DNA of 51,192 bases from Lactobacillus sp. UCMA15818 (GTDB lineage: Bacteria > Bacillota > Bacilli > Lactobacillales > Lactobacillaceae): NCBI RefSeq assembly GCF_030400225.1, contig NZ_VJYB01000012.1, forward strand, positions 1-51,192, read 5' to 3'. The stretch's first letter is position 1. The number at the start of each line of letters is the position of its first letter. Below are positions 9,054-17,661 of this stretch, one piece after another. The notes below the pieces were generated by a model. It was not told where the DNA came from. It searched no databases and saw nothing but the letters and a program-made list of their open reading frames with translations. The translations under genes and the position numbers were made by a program.

Positions 9054-9704
9054 TTAAATAACTCGCCTATTTCTGATGAAACGATAAAGTGAGATTGCGA
9101 CTCCTGGTATGATTGATATCAGCCCGAAAGATACTAAGATAACAGAGAAATTATTTTGAACAAAGTTTAATTGGCCAAAGAAGTAACCTAGCGAAGAACC
9201 TAAAACTACCCAAATTAGTACCCCAAGGAGATTGTAGATACAAAAACGCTTGTAATTCATGCGAGCACTTCCTGAAATTAATGGAATAAAAGTTCTGATT
9301 AAGGGAATGAATCTTCCAAACATTACTGTCTTTCCCCCGTGTTTTTCAAAATATGTCTGTGCCTTTGCAAGTTTATCTTCAGAAAGGAACCTTCTAAAAA
9401 ATGGCAGCCTGTGGAGGTTGCAGCCAATCTCATAGTTGACTGTATCACCAATCAAGGCAGCAAAGAAGAATACAGGGACAAGAATTTTGATATCAAGTGA
9501 AGAACCTGTAATCGCCGCTAAGGTACTTGCGAAGAAAACAAGGGATTCTCCAGGAAGGAAGGCGAACACTACGAGTCCAGTCTCCATAAAAACGATTGCG
9601 AAGAGTGCAATGTATACCCAACCGCCTAATGTCTCAACTAGCGGTAACAAGTAGAGTTGGAGATGAGATAAAAAATAGAGTATGTTGCTAATCAAGACAA
9701 TCAC
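9054..9704 (-). CDS. DedA/VTT family membrane protein
   Basis: This membrane protein of about 216 residues has the SNARE-associated (VTT/DedA) domain. The central stretch FMETGLVVFAFLPGESLVF (about residues 40-58) and the GGKTVMFGRFIPLIRTFIPLISG segment (about 121-143) are the family signature, with the conserved Arg and Pro residues. DedA proteins are thought to flip phospholipids or undecaprenyl-phosphate across the membrane and help keep the proton motive force. The start may be GTG 9704 or TTG 9695, the latter better spaced from AAAGGA. It stands alone and is divergent from helD. Confidence 0.88.
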   Translation of the reverse strand: MIVLISNILYFLSHLQLYLLPLVETLGGWVYIALFAIVFMETGLVVFAFLPGESLVFFASTLAAITGSSLDIKILVPVFFFAALIGDTVNYEIGCNLHRLPFFRRFLSEDKLAKAQTYFEKHGGKTVMFGRFIPLIRTFIPLISGSARMNYKRFCIYNLLGVLIWVVLGSSLGYFFGQLNFVQNNFSVILVSFGLISIIPGVAISLYRFIRNRRVI

Positions 9705-9872
9705 TTCCTTTAAGTTAATTTGTAGATAATTTTAACGAAGATTGCACTTAAAAGCTAGTATTTTACACAGGATTTATATTTTTTTAAATAATACTAGATA
9801 TCCTTAATTGTGGGGAGAGGATAAAGGTGTTAAAATTGTATGACAAGAATTTAGGCAATTGGGGGGAAATCT

Positions 9873-12173
9873 ATGAATTCTGATATTAAGGCTCAAGAAC
9901 AAAAGCGTATGGATGCTGTAGTTGGCAAGATTAAGATTGCCCAAAAGAAACATCAAAAAGAGATTGCAAGCGCAAAAAAAGATTCACAAGCTATCAAGAA
10001 AGACTTTTCAAACAATCTGCGAATTAAGACAGAATCTTATTCAGGAATATTTGAGACTGCAATGACAGTTAGACAGCAGCAGCAACTCTTACAAGAACGT
10101 GAGAATAATTGGAAATTAGCTGCCAGAAGACTGGATATTTTAGCAAAACTAGAAAAGAAACCGTACTTTGCAAGAATCGACTTCAAAGAAAAAGGCGAAC
10201 TAAAAAAAGAATCTGTCTATATTGGTTTAGGATCATTTAGTGATCGACCAGATAACTTCTTAATCTATGATTGGCGTGCACCTATCTCAAGTGTCTACTA
10301 TGATGGGGGAATTGGTGAAGTTTCCTACGAGACGCCAGATGGGACGCAAAACGTTGATGTAAGTCTAAAACGTCAATTTTTAGTAGAAGATGCCACAATT
10401 CAGACAGTTTTTGATACTGATGAAGCAGTTGGAGATCAGATGCTCTTAGATGTGTTGGATGATTCTTCAGATACAAAAATGAAGAGCATTGTAACAACTA
10501 TTCAGAAAGAACAAAATCAAATTATTCGTGAGACCAAGGCCAAATTGTTGTTTGTACAAGGAGCAGCTGGTTCTGGGAAAACTTCGGCAGTCTTACAGCG
10601 TATTGCTTACTTGTTGTACCGTTTCAGAGGTAACTTGACTTCGAGCCAAGTGATTCTTTTTTCTCCTAATCAATTGTTCAATGATTATGTTGATCAAGTG
10701 CTACCTGATTTGGGTGAACAAAATATGATTCAAATGACGTATTATCAGTATGCTCAGCGACGACTTCCCAAGCTCAAAGTTGAAACTTTACAGCAACGTT
10801 TTGAACGGACTAGGACAACTGGAGAGAAAAAGATTCAGGGATTAAAGGATGGTCTGCAATTCTTCAATGCAACAACAACATATGGTAATTTTCTTGAAAA
10901 GAAGGGAATGCGTTTTAAAGATATTCGTTTTAGAGGAGAGCTCTTCTTTGATAAGGAACACATTGAGAAAATCTATTATAGTTTCAACGAGAACTATCAT
11001 TTGCGTAATCGGCTGGAAGCTACAAAAGAACGATTGCTGAAACAACTTAGTAGGCGAATTGATCAGACTGCCAAGGAAGAATGGGTGGAAAAGGCAGTTC
11101 AAGAGTTGAGCCCAGAAGAATTAACGCAGCTCTATGGTGACCATGCACGTGATCTTGGAGACGGAGATGCTGAATTGCATTTTTTGACAAGACGGTATGT
11201 GATGGGACAATATAAGCAGATTCAACGAGATATACAACGTAACCGGTTCTTGAATATCAATGCTCAATATATTCATTTTCTAAACAGTGTTCCCGACTTG
11301 TTAGACATTCAGCAAGCCGGAATTACTGAGGAACAATGGAAAAAGAAAATAGGAAGTGTAATCACTGCTGTTAAAGAGAAAAGAATGTTGATGGAGGATG
11401 TCAGCCCATATCTGTACCTCTATGATTTGATTACTGGCAAGCGAGGCGAACTAGAGATTCGGCATGTCTTTATTGATGAAATCCAAGACTACACACCATA
11501 TCAGTTGGCTTGCCTGAAGACGAGCTTTCCAAGAACGCGTTTCACTGTATTGGGCGATTTGAATCAAGCCATATTTACGAAAAAAGAAAGTTATACCTTA
11601 TTAGAAGAAATGAGTAAACTCTTCCCTAAAGATGGAATCAAGGTTGTCCAACTTACGAAATCTTACCGCTCAACCAAGCAAATCACTGAATTTACGAAGC
11701 AGGTCCTACTTAGCGGGGCATCTGTTGAGGCTTTTGAACGTCAAGGTAAATTGCCTGAATTACAAGTATTCAGTAACGCAGAACAAATGGTTCAAAAGGT
11801 CGCAGAACAATTGCAAAAAAATGATGAAGCACAGCTAACGACAGCGATTATTGGCAAGACCTTAGCACAATGTCAACAATTGACCGTTGATTTACAAGCA
11901 CAAGGAGTCAAGGTCACATTGATTAAGACTGAAAATCAACGTCTGGCTGCTGGCAACATCATCGTTCCTGCTTTCTTGGCAAAGGGTCTGGAATTTGATG
12001 CAGTAATAATGTGGGATGCTAGTGAACAAAATTATCACGATGAGGATGAACGTCAGCTAGTGTATACAATTTGTTCAAGGGCAATGCATCAGCTAAACGT
12101 TGTTGCGCTAAATGAATTATCACGTTTATTTAAGCGAATTTCTACCGATTCTTATGAATTGATTACGGACTAA
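9873..12173 (+). CDS. helD: RNA polymerase recycling motor ATPase HelD (UvrD-like)
   Basis: This 766-residue protein starts with a long charged coiled-coil arm (about residues 1-90). The UvrD/Rep-type core follows, with Walker A GAAGSGKT (about 230-237), Walker B FIDEIQD, motif III LGDLNQAIF and motif VI-like region near the C-terminus (VYTICSRAMHQL). This layout is that of HelD rather than true DNA helicases. HelD prises stalled RNA polymerase off DNA. The ATG at 9873 has a GGGGGGAAA site. It is monocistronic, with a terminator at 12195-12233. Confidence 0.9.
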   Translation: MNSDIKAQEQKRMDAVVGKIKIAQKKHQKEIASAKKDSQAIKKDFSNNLRIKTESYSGIFETAMTVRQQQQLLQERENNWKLAARRLDILAKLEKKPYFARIDFKEKGELKKESVYIGLGSFSDRPDNFLIYDWRAPISSVYYDGGIGEVSYETPDGTQNVDVSLKRQFLVEDATIQTVFDTDEAVGDQMLLDVLDDSSDTKMKSIVTTIQKEQNQIIRETKAKLLFVQGAAGSGKTSAVLQRIAYLLYRFRGNLTSSQVILFSPNQLFNDYVDQVLPDLGEQNMIQMTYYQYAQRRLPKLKVETLQQRFERTRTTGEKKIQGLKDGLQFFNATTTYGNFLEKKGMRFKDIRFRGELFFDKEHIEKIYYSFNENYHLRNRLEATKERLLKQLSRRIDQTAKEEWVEKAVQELSPEELTQLYGDHARDLGDGDAELHFLTRRYVMGQYKQIQRDIQRNRFLNINAQYIHFLNSVPDLLDIQQAGITEEQWKKKIGSVITAVKEKRMLMEDVSPYLYLYDLITGKRGELEIRHVFIDEIQDYTPYQLACLKTSFPRTRFTVLGDLNQAIFTKKESYTLLEEMSKLFPKDGIKVVQLTKSYRSTKQITEFTKQVLLSGASVEAFERQGKLPELQVFSNAEQMVQKVAEQLQKNDEAQLTTAIIGKTLAQCQQLTVDLQAQGVKVTLIKTENQRLAAGNIIVPAFLAKGLEFDAVIMWDASEQNYHDEDERQLVYTICSRAMHQLNVVALNELSRLFKRISTDSYELITD

Positions 12174-12194
12174 GCGTTAGCGATTAATATTATG

Positions 12195-12233
12195 GGCTAC
12201 TGCAAAACTAATCTTTTGTGGTAGTCTTTTTTT
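12195..12233 (+). terminator. Terminator of helD
   Basis: GGCTACTGCAAAA pairs with TTTTGTGGTAGTC (G-U pairs allowed) around CTAATC, followed by seven T. It lies 20 bp after the helD stop. Confidence 0.75.
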
Positions 12234-12385
12234 AAGTGCCTGACTTCACTTACTCTTAGCAGAGTGGTTTTATCAATTTGGAAAATCGTATAGTTATGCT
12301 GACCAACTTTAAAATTATTGAGTAAGATATCTTGAACTTCTTTAAGAATATTAGAATTTTTGATTGGCAAGATAATTTGTTGCAA
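12197..12385 (-). pseudogene. N-terminal remnant of a small tyrosine recombinase
   Basis: A 62-codon open frame reads through LPIKNSNILKEVQDILL and NYTIFQIDKTTLLRVSEV, which resembles the start of the small (about 190-residue) phage-type integrases common in lactobacilli. There the family continues with a LKKxD segment and the catalytic domain. Here the frame degenerates after LKKDY and ends in the helD terminator. No catalytic residues remain. It is probably a decayed fragment; family recognition is from memory of the conserved N-terminus. Confidence 0.45.
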
Positions 12386-12523
12386 TATTTTAACCGTTAC
12401 CTCTGGGGCATTAGGAACGTATTAATCGGAAAATTAAGTAAAGAAGGAGCACTGCATAAGGGGGAAATTTATTCAAATTTTTACACCCAAATTAGTATTG
12501 AATTCATGATTTAAACAAGAAAA

Positions 12524-12552
12524 AAAGCCAATTCGAAGATGAATTGGTTTTC
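12524..12552. terminator. Bidirectional hairpin
   Basis: AAAGCCAATTC pairs with GAATTGGTTTTC around GAAGAT, with A and T runs on both sides. It lies between the recombinase remnant and the YbaK gene, and may end transcription from either side. Confidence 0.5.
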
Positions 12553-12648
12553 TCATCACAGTCACGGGAAAAGGAACTTTAATGATTATAAGGAACTTTA
12601 TCTACTCTATATTTCATCTTAAAAAATATCATAAAATTTTTTAAAGAC

Positions 12649-13128
12649 CTACTCGTTCACAATCCAACCTTTGCCAACATCTATCCAATTTATAGGTTGA
12701 GCGTACTTTTCGAGTTCTTTAAGGGATAATTTGATAGTACTATTAAGACTTCCACCAGCAGTATAAATAGTTTCAAAGCGTTTTAGAGAAATGTCTAAGT
12801 AAACTTTGACATCATCATTCAAAGCAAAGGGACAAACAGCACCTGGAATATGTCCTATGATTTGTTCTACTTCATTACCAGGTATCATTTTAGCTTTAGC
12901 TTGAAATACGGCTTTAAATTTTTTATTATCTACTTTAGCATCACCTGCCATTGAAATTAGAATAGGAGCATCATGCACAAAGAAGGTCATTGTTTTAGCA
13001 ATTTGAGCCTCTTTACAGTTTAAAGTTTGGGCAGCATGGGCAACAGTATCACCGATACTATCATGTTCAACAATTCGATCTTGTAATCCGTATTCGGAGA
13101 AAAAATTTTTAACATTTTCTAAAGACAT
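12649..13128 (-). CDS. YbaK/EbsC family aminoacyl-tRNA deacylase-like protein
   Basis: The 159-residue single-domain YbaK/ProX-type fold includes the conserved lysine Lys45 in IAKTMTFFV, the GDAKVDNKKFK segment (about 82-92) and the GHIPGAVCPFAL loop (about 112-123). Members clear misacylated tRNAs (often Cys-tRNAPro or Ala-tRNAPro) in the cytoplasm. It is divergent from a LysR gene, with about 100 bp between them holding inverted repeats, so the LysR protein may control it. Confidence 0.85.
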   Translation of the reverse strand: MSLENVKNFFSEYGLQDRIVEHDSIGDTVAHAAQTLNCKEAQIAKTMTFFVHDAPILISMAGDAKVDNKKFKAVFQAKAKMIPGNEVEQIIGHIPGAVCPFALNDDVKVYLDISLKRFETIYTAGGSLNSTIKLSLKELEKYAQPINWIDVGKGWIVNE

Positions 13129-13179
13129 TTTATACTCACCTTTTTCTTGATAATTATTATATTAATTGTAGAATAAATT

Positions 13180-13220
13180 ATTAGATAAGTAAAATTAATT
13201 TATCTAATTCAAGAATTAGA
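13180..13220. promoter_or_regulatory. Overlapping inverted repeats between ybaK-like and lysR-like genes
   Basis: ATTAGATAA (13180-13188) mirrors TTATCTAAT (13200-13208). A second, perfect 18-bp palindrome TCTAATTCAAGAATTAGA spans 13203-13220. The spacing fits LysR-type boxes in a divergent promoter, so this is the likely autoregulatory site. Confidence 0.55.
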
Positions 13221-13232
13221 AAAGGTGATATA

Positions 13233-14102
13233 TTGAAAAAACTAATAGCCCTAAGAAAAGTTGTTGAGACAGGAAGTTTTACTAGAGCTGCGGAAGCTTT
13301 AGGCTACACACAATCTTCACTTAGTCAAATGATTGCTTCTTTGGAAAATGAGTTTTCTATAAAACTGCTTAAAAGATCCAGAAAAGGGATAACTTTAACT
13401 CAAGAAGGAATAAAGTTATATCCTTATATTCAGCGATCAATTCAACAGTTTGAGGCAATGGAAGGTATGGCTACCGAAATAAAGGGTTTAAAAACTGGAA
13501 TTATTAGAATAGGTGCAATTGCCAGTATTAGTCGCTACTGGCTTCCTAGTATGATCAAAGAATTCCAAGAGCAATATCCAAAGATTAATTTTATTTTAAA
13601 GCAAGGAGACTATACATCTATATATAAGTTGATCAAAGAAGGTCAAGTAGATTTTGGTTTTTTAACACCTAAAACGAGTGGAAATTTAAAAATGAAAATT
13701 ATAAAAAGTGGTGAAATGGGAGCTATTGTTTCATCTAGTCATAAGATGGCCAACAAAAAAATAGTTCGTATTGAGGATTTAGTAAAGGATCCATTTATTC
13801 TTTTAGAAGAAGGTAGCTATAGTGAACCCTTAGAAGCGTTTAAGAAAGCTTTATGTTATCCAAGTATTAAATATAGAATTCATGATGATAATACTATTAT
13901 GACAATGGTAGAAGAAAATTTAGGAATTAGCATTTTATCAAAATTAATAATGAAAAAAACTAATTTTAATATTGTCTATTTACCTATCCAGCCCAAAATA
14001 GAGAGAATAATTGGAATAGCTTATCAAGATGAATTTAGCTTACCAATAGCAAGCAAATATTTTATTAACTTCATACTTGCTAGAAAAGAAAAATTAAAAT
14101 AA
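13233..14102 (+). CDS. LysR-type transcriptional regulator
   Basis: This 289-residue protein has an N-terminal winged HTH (GSFTRAAEALGYTQSSLSQMI, about residues 13-33), a linker helix and a periplasmic-binding-like effector domain (about 85-285). The start is TTG at 13233, supported by AAAGGTGATA just upstream and by the usual LysR N-terminus. It is divergent from the YbaK-family gene, which is its most likely target. The effector is unknown. Confidence 0.88.
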   Translation: MKKLIALRKVVETGSFTRAAEALGYTQSSLSQMIASLENEFSIKLLKRSRKGITLTQEGIKLYPYIQRSIQQFEAMEGMATEIKGLKTGIIRIGAIASISRYWLPSMIKEFQEQYPKINFILKQGDYTSIYKLIKEGQVDFGFLTPKTSGNLKMKIIKSGEMGAIVSSSHKMANKKIVRIEDLVKDPFILLEEGSYSEPLEAFKKALCYPSIKYRIHDDNTIMTMVEENLGISILSKLIMKKTNFNIVYLPIQPKIERIIGIAYQDEFSLPIASKYFINFILARKEKLK

Positions 14103-15014
14103 TTTTTAGTTACCATTAGAAAAGGAAATATATGAAAGCTTCTGAATTAAGAGTCGATTATCCTATATAATGTTTGATAACTAAGGTGTTCCTATGTCAA
14201 GTTTTGACACTAAAATATTTAGATTTCAACGCTGATTATTTTTGTATTGTACTAGTTAATATAATTCTCGACCCTGAAAACTAGATTCTTAAAGTCAGTA
14301 AAACGTGTTTGAAAAATAAACTCATGTTTGAGTAGTGGATGAACCTTTATATTCAAGAAAATTTACAAATTAATCAATTGGCTTATCAGTTTGTGGCAAA
14401 AAAGTCCAGATTAAATTTGCAATCTACCATTTTCCAAAGTATTATGTTCAATAACTAAGTGGTAAAGTATATTTTTTTTGTAATGACTACCAGTAGAATA
14501 CCAGTGACCTATCCAAAAGTAATGTGCAGCCAATTAGAATTTATCAAAAACAGGTAATCTATGCATACTTTCACTAGCTTTATTAGTATAAGAAATTAAT
14601 ATAATTTGCTTTTTACAGACTAATTTTTAAGCTTACCTGGAATTGTCTATTTGAAAGTGTGTCGACGTCTATCCGATTATCAGTGAGTTTAAATATTTGG
14701 AGCAAATTTTCGGCTTAGCCTTATTAGTGTTTGCTGGCATACAACCAATAGAAAATTTTTTGTTTGGGTAATTAATTGATGTTATGGGTCTCAGAACTTA
14801 TCAAATTTTAAATATAACTATGATTGTATCATTTTTTATGTTTATTAAAGCTGAGCAACAAATATCCTAGGTCACTATTAAGTTAATATTGATAGTGAAT
14901 AATCAAAAAAACTTGCTATATGAACATAATAAGAAAAGTCTCGTTAAAACGGGTTTTTCGGTAAGATTGGTCATTTTTTCGATAATCATAATTTAATCTA
15001 CTTGGAGGCTTGAT
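14103..15014. pseudogene. Decayed intergenic region with gene scraps
   Basis: No intact gene is visible in these 912 bp. Two translated scraps look like former genes on the + strand. At about 14338-14450 a frame reads WMNLYIQENLQINQLAYQF, which resembles the HTH of AraC-type regulators. At about 14690-14870 a frame reads GLALLVFAGIQPIENFLFG, stop, LIDVMGLRTYQILN, which resembles the end of an MFS permease. Both are broken by stops. A degraded regulator plus transporter is the simplest reading, at low certainty. Confidence 0.35.
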
Positions 15015-15596
15015 ATGACAAAAGTTTTACTATTTCTTAATAAGGGATTTGAGACCATGGAGTTTAGTCCGTTCATAGATGTTTGTGGTTGGGCCAGGAA
15101 TGACTATGGGGTTGATATTAATGTCACCACCGCCGGATTTACTTCTGTCGTACAAAGTACTTTTAATGTTAATATTATGGTTGATAAAGTCATCAATGAA
15201 ATTAACATTGATGACTTTGATGCTTTAGCTATTCCTGGGGGATTTGAGGAATACGGGTTTTATGAAGAAGCTTATAGTGAACATTTCTTAAATCTAATTC
15301 GAAAATTCCATGCCGCTAATAAATTAATTGTCACAATATGTGTTGGGGCTTTACCCGTTGGTAAAAGTGGCATTTTGAAAGGTAAAAATGCGACTACCTA
15401 TAATTTAAAAAATAGTTATCGACAAACAGAACTCATGAAGTTTGGTGTAAATGTTTTAAATGAACCAATAGTTTTTGACAGTAATGTTATTACCTCATAC
15501 TGTCCGCAAACCGCTGTTCACGTTGCTTTTAAAATGTTGGGTGTTCTAATCAATACAACAACCGAACAGATTGTCAAACACGCAATGGGATATTAA
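15015..15596 (+). CDS. DJ-1/PfpI family protein
   Basis: This 193-residue protein has the ThiJ/PfpI fold: N-terminal KVLLFLNKGFETMEF, the acidic nucleophile-elbow partner region PGGFEEYGFYEE (about 74-85) and the nucleophile Cys near residue 110 in TICVGALPVGKSG. Relatives include deglycase/chaperone proteins and amidase-like enzymes; the exact role is unknown. The ATG follows TTGGAGGCTTGAT. It sits between a decayed region and a DUF1349-like gene, without a clear operon. Confidence 0.85.
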   Translation: MTKVLLFLNKGFETMEFSPFIDVCGWARNDYGVDINVTTAGFTSVVQSTFNVNIMVDKVINEINIDDFDALAIPGGFEEYGFYEEAYSEHFLNLIRKFHAANKLIVTICVGALPVGKSGILKGKNATTYNLKNSYRQTELMKFGVNVLNEPIVFDSNVITSYCPQTAVHVAFKMLGVLINTTTEQIVKHAMGY

Positions 15597-15747
15597 TTAT
15601 TATTTAATAAATAAGATTCATTGAATTCTGGCAAAGGATGCTAGGAGATATACCTTTTTTACAGTTAGTGAGGTACTTCAAGCTAGAGTAACAGAGTATT
15701 CTGGATTATATCGATTCTGTATTTACCAAGTGAATGGAGGGATAAAT

Positions 15748-16332
15748 ATGAACCTAAATTTCAAAAAAGGTCAATTATTTTGGATAAATAAGCCTCAAAA
15801 ATATTATATTGATACCAAAAAAGTTGAAATAACTACAGAACCAAGAACAGATTTTTGGCAAAATACGTATTATAATTTTCAACATGATAATGCTCCTGCC
15901 TTATTGACAAAAATTAGTGATATGAACTTTTCGTTTCTAGTCAAAACGGAATTTAATAGCAAAAAACAATTTGATCAATGTGGTGTAATTATTTATCAAA
16001 ATAGTGAGAATTGGCTAAAAGCGTCTATTGAATATGAGAATGAGGAGTTTCAACGACTTGGAAGTGTCGTAACTAATCAAGGATTTTCTGATTGGGCTAC
16101 GACAGATATTCCCATGAAACAAAGATTTATGTACTATCGATTAAGTAGGCATAATAATGATTTTTGCATTGAGAATTCCTATGATGGCATTCACTATAAG
16201 CAAATGCGAATTACTCACTTATTTGATGGAAACAAGAAAATTCAAATAGGAATATATGCTTGTAGTCCTAGTGAATCTTCATTTACTGCCATATTCAGTA
16301 AGATTGCGTTCACAGAATGTCAATGGAAGTAG
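15748..16332 (+). CDS. DUF1349 (concanavalin-like) domain protein
   Basis: This cytoplasmic protein has about 194 residues and no signal peptide or membrane helix. The pattern DFWQNTYYNFQHDNAPALL, FSFLVKTEF, QFDQCGVIIYQNSENWLKASIEYEN and CIENSYDGIHYKQMRI matches the DUF1349 family, a beta-sandwich lectin-like fold sometimes annotated as regulation of enolase protein. The frame extends 6 codons upstream, but ATG 15748 follows GGAGGGATAAAT and is preferred. The function is not known; a sugar-binding role would be a guess. Confidence 0.75.
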   Translation: MNLNFKKGQLFWINKPQKYYIDTKKVEITTEPRTDFWQNTYYNFQHDNAPALLTKISDMNFSFLVKTEFNSKKQFDQCGVIIYQNSENWLKASIEYENEEFQRLGSVVTNQGFSDWATTDIPMKQRFMYYRLSRHNNDFCIENSYDGIHYKQMRITHLFDGNKKIQIGIYACSPSESSFTAIFSKIAFTECQWK

Positions 16333-16417
16333 TTAATGCCTATCAATTAGTTCAACAAACACAAGCTAAGTACAAAAGGAGTGCATGTTTGGCTTCTTTA
16401 TGTGTACATAAAAAATT

Positions 16418-16468
16418 AAAAAAGTAGTTCTGAGAAACGTGTTTTTAATTTCTCAGAACTACTTTTTT
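16418..16468. terminator. Strong bidirectional terminator
   Basis: AAAAAAGTAGTTCTGAGAAA pairs with TTTCTCAGAACTACTTTTTT (20 bp) around an 11-nt loop. It lies about 85 bp after the DUF1349 gene and is the obvious transcription stop. Confidence 0.8.
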
Positions 16469-16481
16469 AGAATCTGTGGGA

Positions 16482-16616
16482 GTGTACCATAAGTCGGGAA
16501 AATTTGAGTACTAACTCGAAATTACGAACATAGCGAGTACTTTGCTATGAGCAATTCGAAATTAGACGGAATAAATAGAGGAACTGAATCAAAATATAAC
16601 TTTTGACCCAGTTCCA
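16482..16616 (-). repeat. Dispersed intergenic repeat, copy C (inverted), with attached hairpin
   Basis: This copy is the reverse complement of copies A and B: ACCATAAGTCGGGAAAATTT, ACTAACTCGAAATTACGAAC, the centre, GCTATGAGCAATTCGAAATT, then AGACGGA. It lacks one outer arm (TTTTGACTTATGGAACACG) found in copy D. A further hairpin with GGAACTGAATCAAAA and CTTTTGACCCAGTTCC (16580-16616) completes the module. The rest of the gap to 16954 shows nothing else. Confidence 0.7.
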
Positions 16617-16954
16617 TTTACTTTATACCTGTTAGCTCATACTGGCTGTGGTTAAGTAACACATTTCAGTGTAGATGTTAGAATGGATAGTTATTATTAA
16701 AATTCACTAACGTTTCATGCTTTAATTTGGCGCATCTGTTTTAACTAAACGCTAGTTGATATAAATCTCTTAGTGAGATTACTTTACTTGTTTTTTTAGA
16801 ACCATTGTTTTTAAAGTTTAATATTTCAGAACTAATTATGAATAAAATATTTTGGGAACTTCTATGTGCGGTGTAATAGTATCTCAGAATATAGAGGCCT
16901 TATATGTCTGTTTAGGGAGTAATGAATCTAAATATACTAGAAGATTATAATTTT

Positions 16955-17539
16955 TTACTCAAACAATCCGTTAATAAAACTTTTGATGTTGTTTTGTAAA
17001 AAATATGTTAGATCAAAAGATAACCCAGGTGTGTTAAATCTCTGCCCAGTTAAAAAATAACCAAAATTAAGCCAAATAAAATTCATTGACTGAGCTTCAA
17101 CGTTTAAATTATGATCGATAACGCCATTAGTTTGCATTTTTTTGAAATAGTCCATCAAAAATTGTTTGAAATATAATGGAATTTTTTGAATTGCAGCATT
17201 TAAACTAGGAATGTCAAATGCATCACGAAATCCCGCTAATATAATAGCTTTATGATCATTAAAGAAGCTCTGGCATTGCTGACTTAACATAGTTAAATCT
17301 GTTTCAACGTTACCTGATAGCTGAATGTTGTTAGTAAGTTCATTCACATCATTCAAATAATCATTAACAGCAGCGTTAAGTAAACCTTCTTTGTCTTTAA
17401 AGTTGTTGAAAATAGTAAGTTCATTTACTTCGGCCAAATTAGCGATTTTGCGAGTAGTAGTTTTAGTATAACCATTTTCTATTAATAGTTGTTTGAAGGC
17501 AGTCAAAATTCTTTCTTGAGTATCAGTCAAAGATATCAT
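16955..17539 (-). CDS. TetR/AcrR family repressor of the divergent YhgE/Pip-like gene
   Basis: This 194-residue protein has an N-terminal TetR HTH (NGYTKTTTRKIANLAEVNELTIFNNFKDKEGLL, about residues 22-54) and a helical ligand-binding C-terminal domain. The start may be ATG 17539, which touches AAAGGA, or TTG 17530, which is better spaced. It is divergent from a membrane protein gene, with a 56-bp palindrome between the two that is the evident operator. The ligand is probably a compound handled by the neighbouring protein. Confidence 0.88.
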   Translation of the reverse strand: MISLTDTQERILTAFKQLLIENGYTKTTTRKIANLAEVNELTIFNNFKDKEGLLNAAVNDYLNDVNELTNNIQLSGNVETDLTMLSQQCQSFFNDHKAIILAGFRDAFDIPSLNAAIQKIPLYFKQFLMDYFKKMQTNGVIDHNLNVEAQSMNFIWLNFGYFLTGQRFNTPGLSFDLTYFLQNNIKSFINGLFE

Positions 17540-17564
17540 TCCTTTCTTAAAAGATATTTTAATT

Positions 17565-17620
17565 ATAACACCACCATTTCAATAAAGTAAGTACTTGCTT
17601 TATTGAAATGGTGGTGTTAT
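17565..17620. promoter_or_regulatory. 56-bp palindromic operator between tetR-like and yhgE-like genes
   Basis: The arms 17565-17587 and 17598-17620 are exact reverse complements (23 bp). The 10-bp centre TAAGTACTTG is itself almost symmetric (one mismatched pair). The core AAGTAAGTACTTGCTT is a plausible TetR-family site. The full palindrome is much longer than one TetR dimer needs (15-20 bp), so it may bind two dimers or form a cruciform/hairpin. Confidence 0.75.
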
Positions 17621-17661
17621 GTTATTAGACGTAAAATATAAGTAGAGGTTGGAGGATTCTT

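Noticed and set aside
12332-12514. 60-codon + strand frame
   Set aside because: It is antisense to the integrase remnant, with no ribosome site and no similarity.
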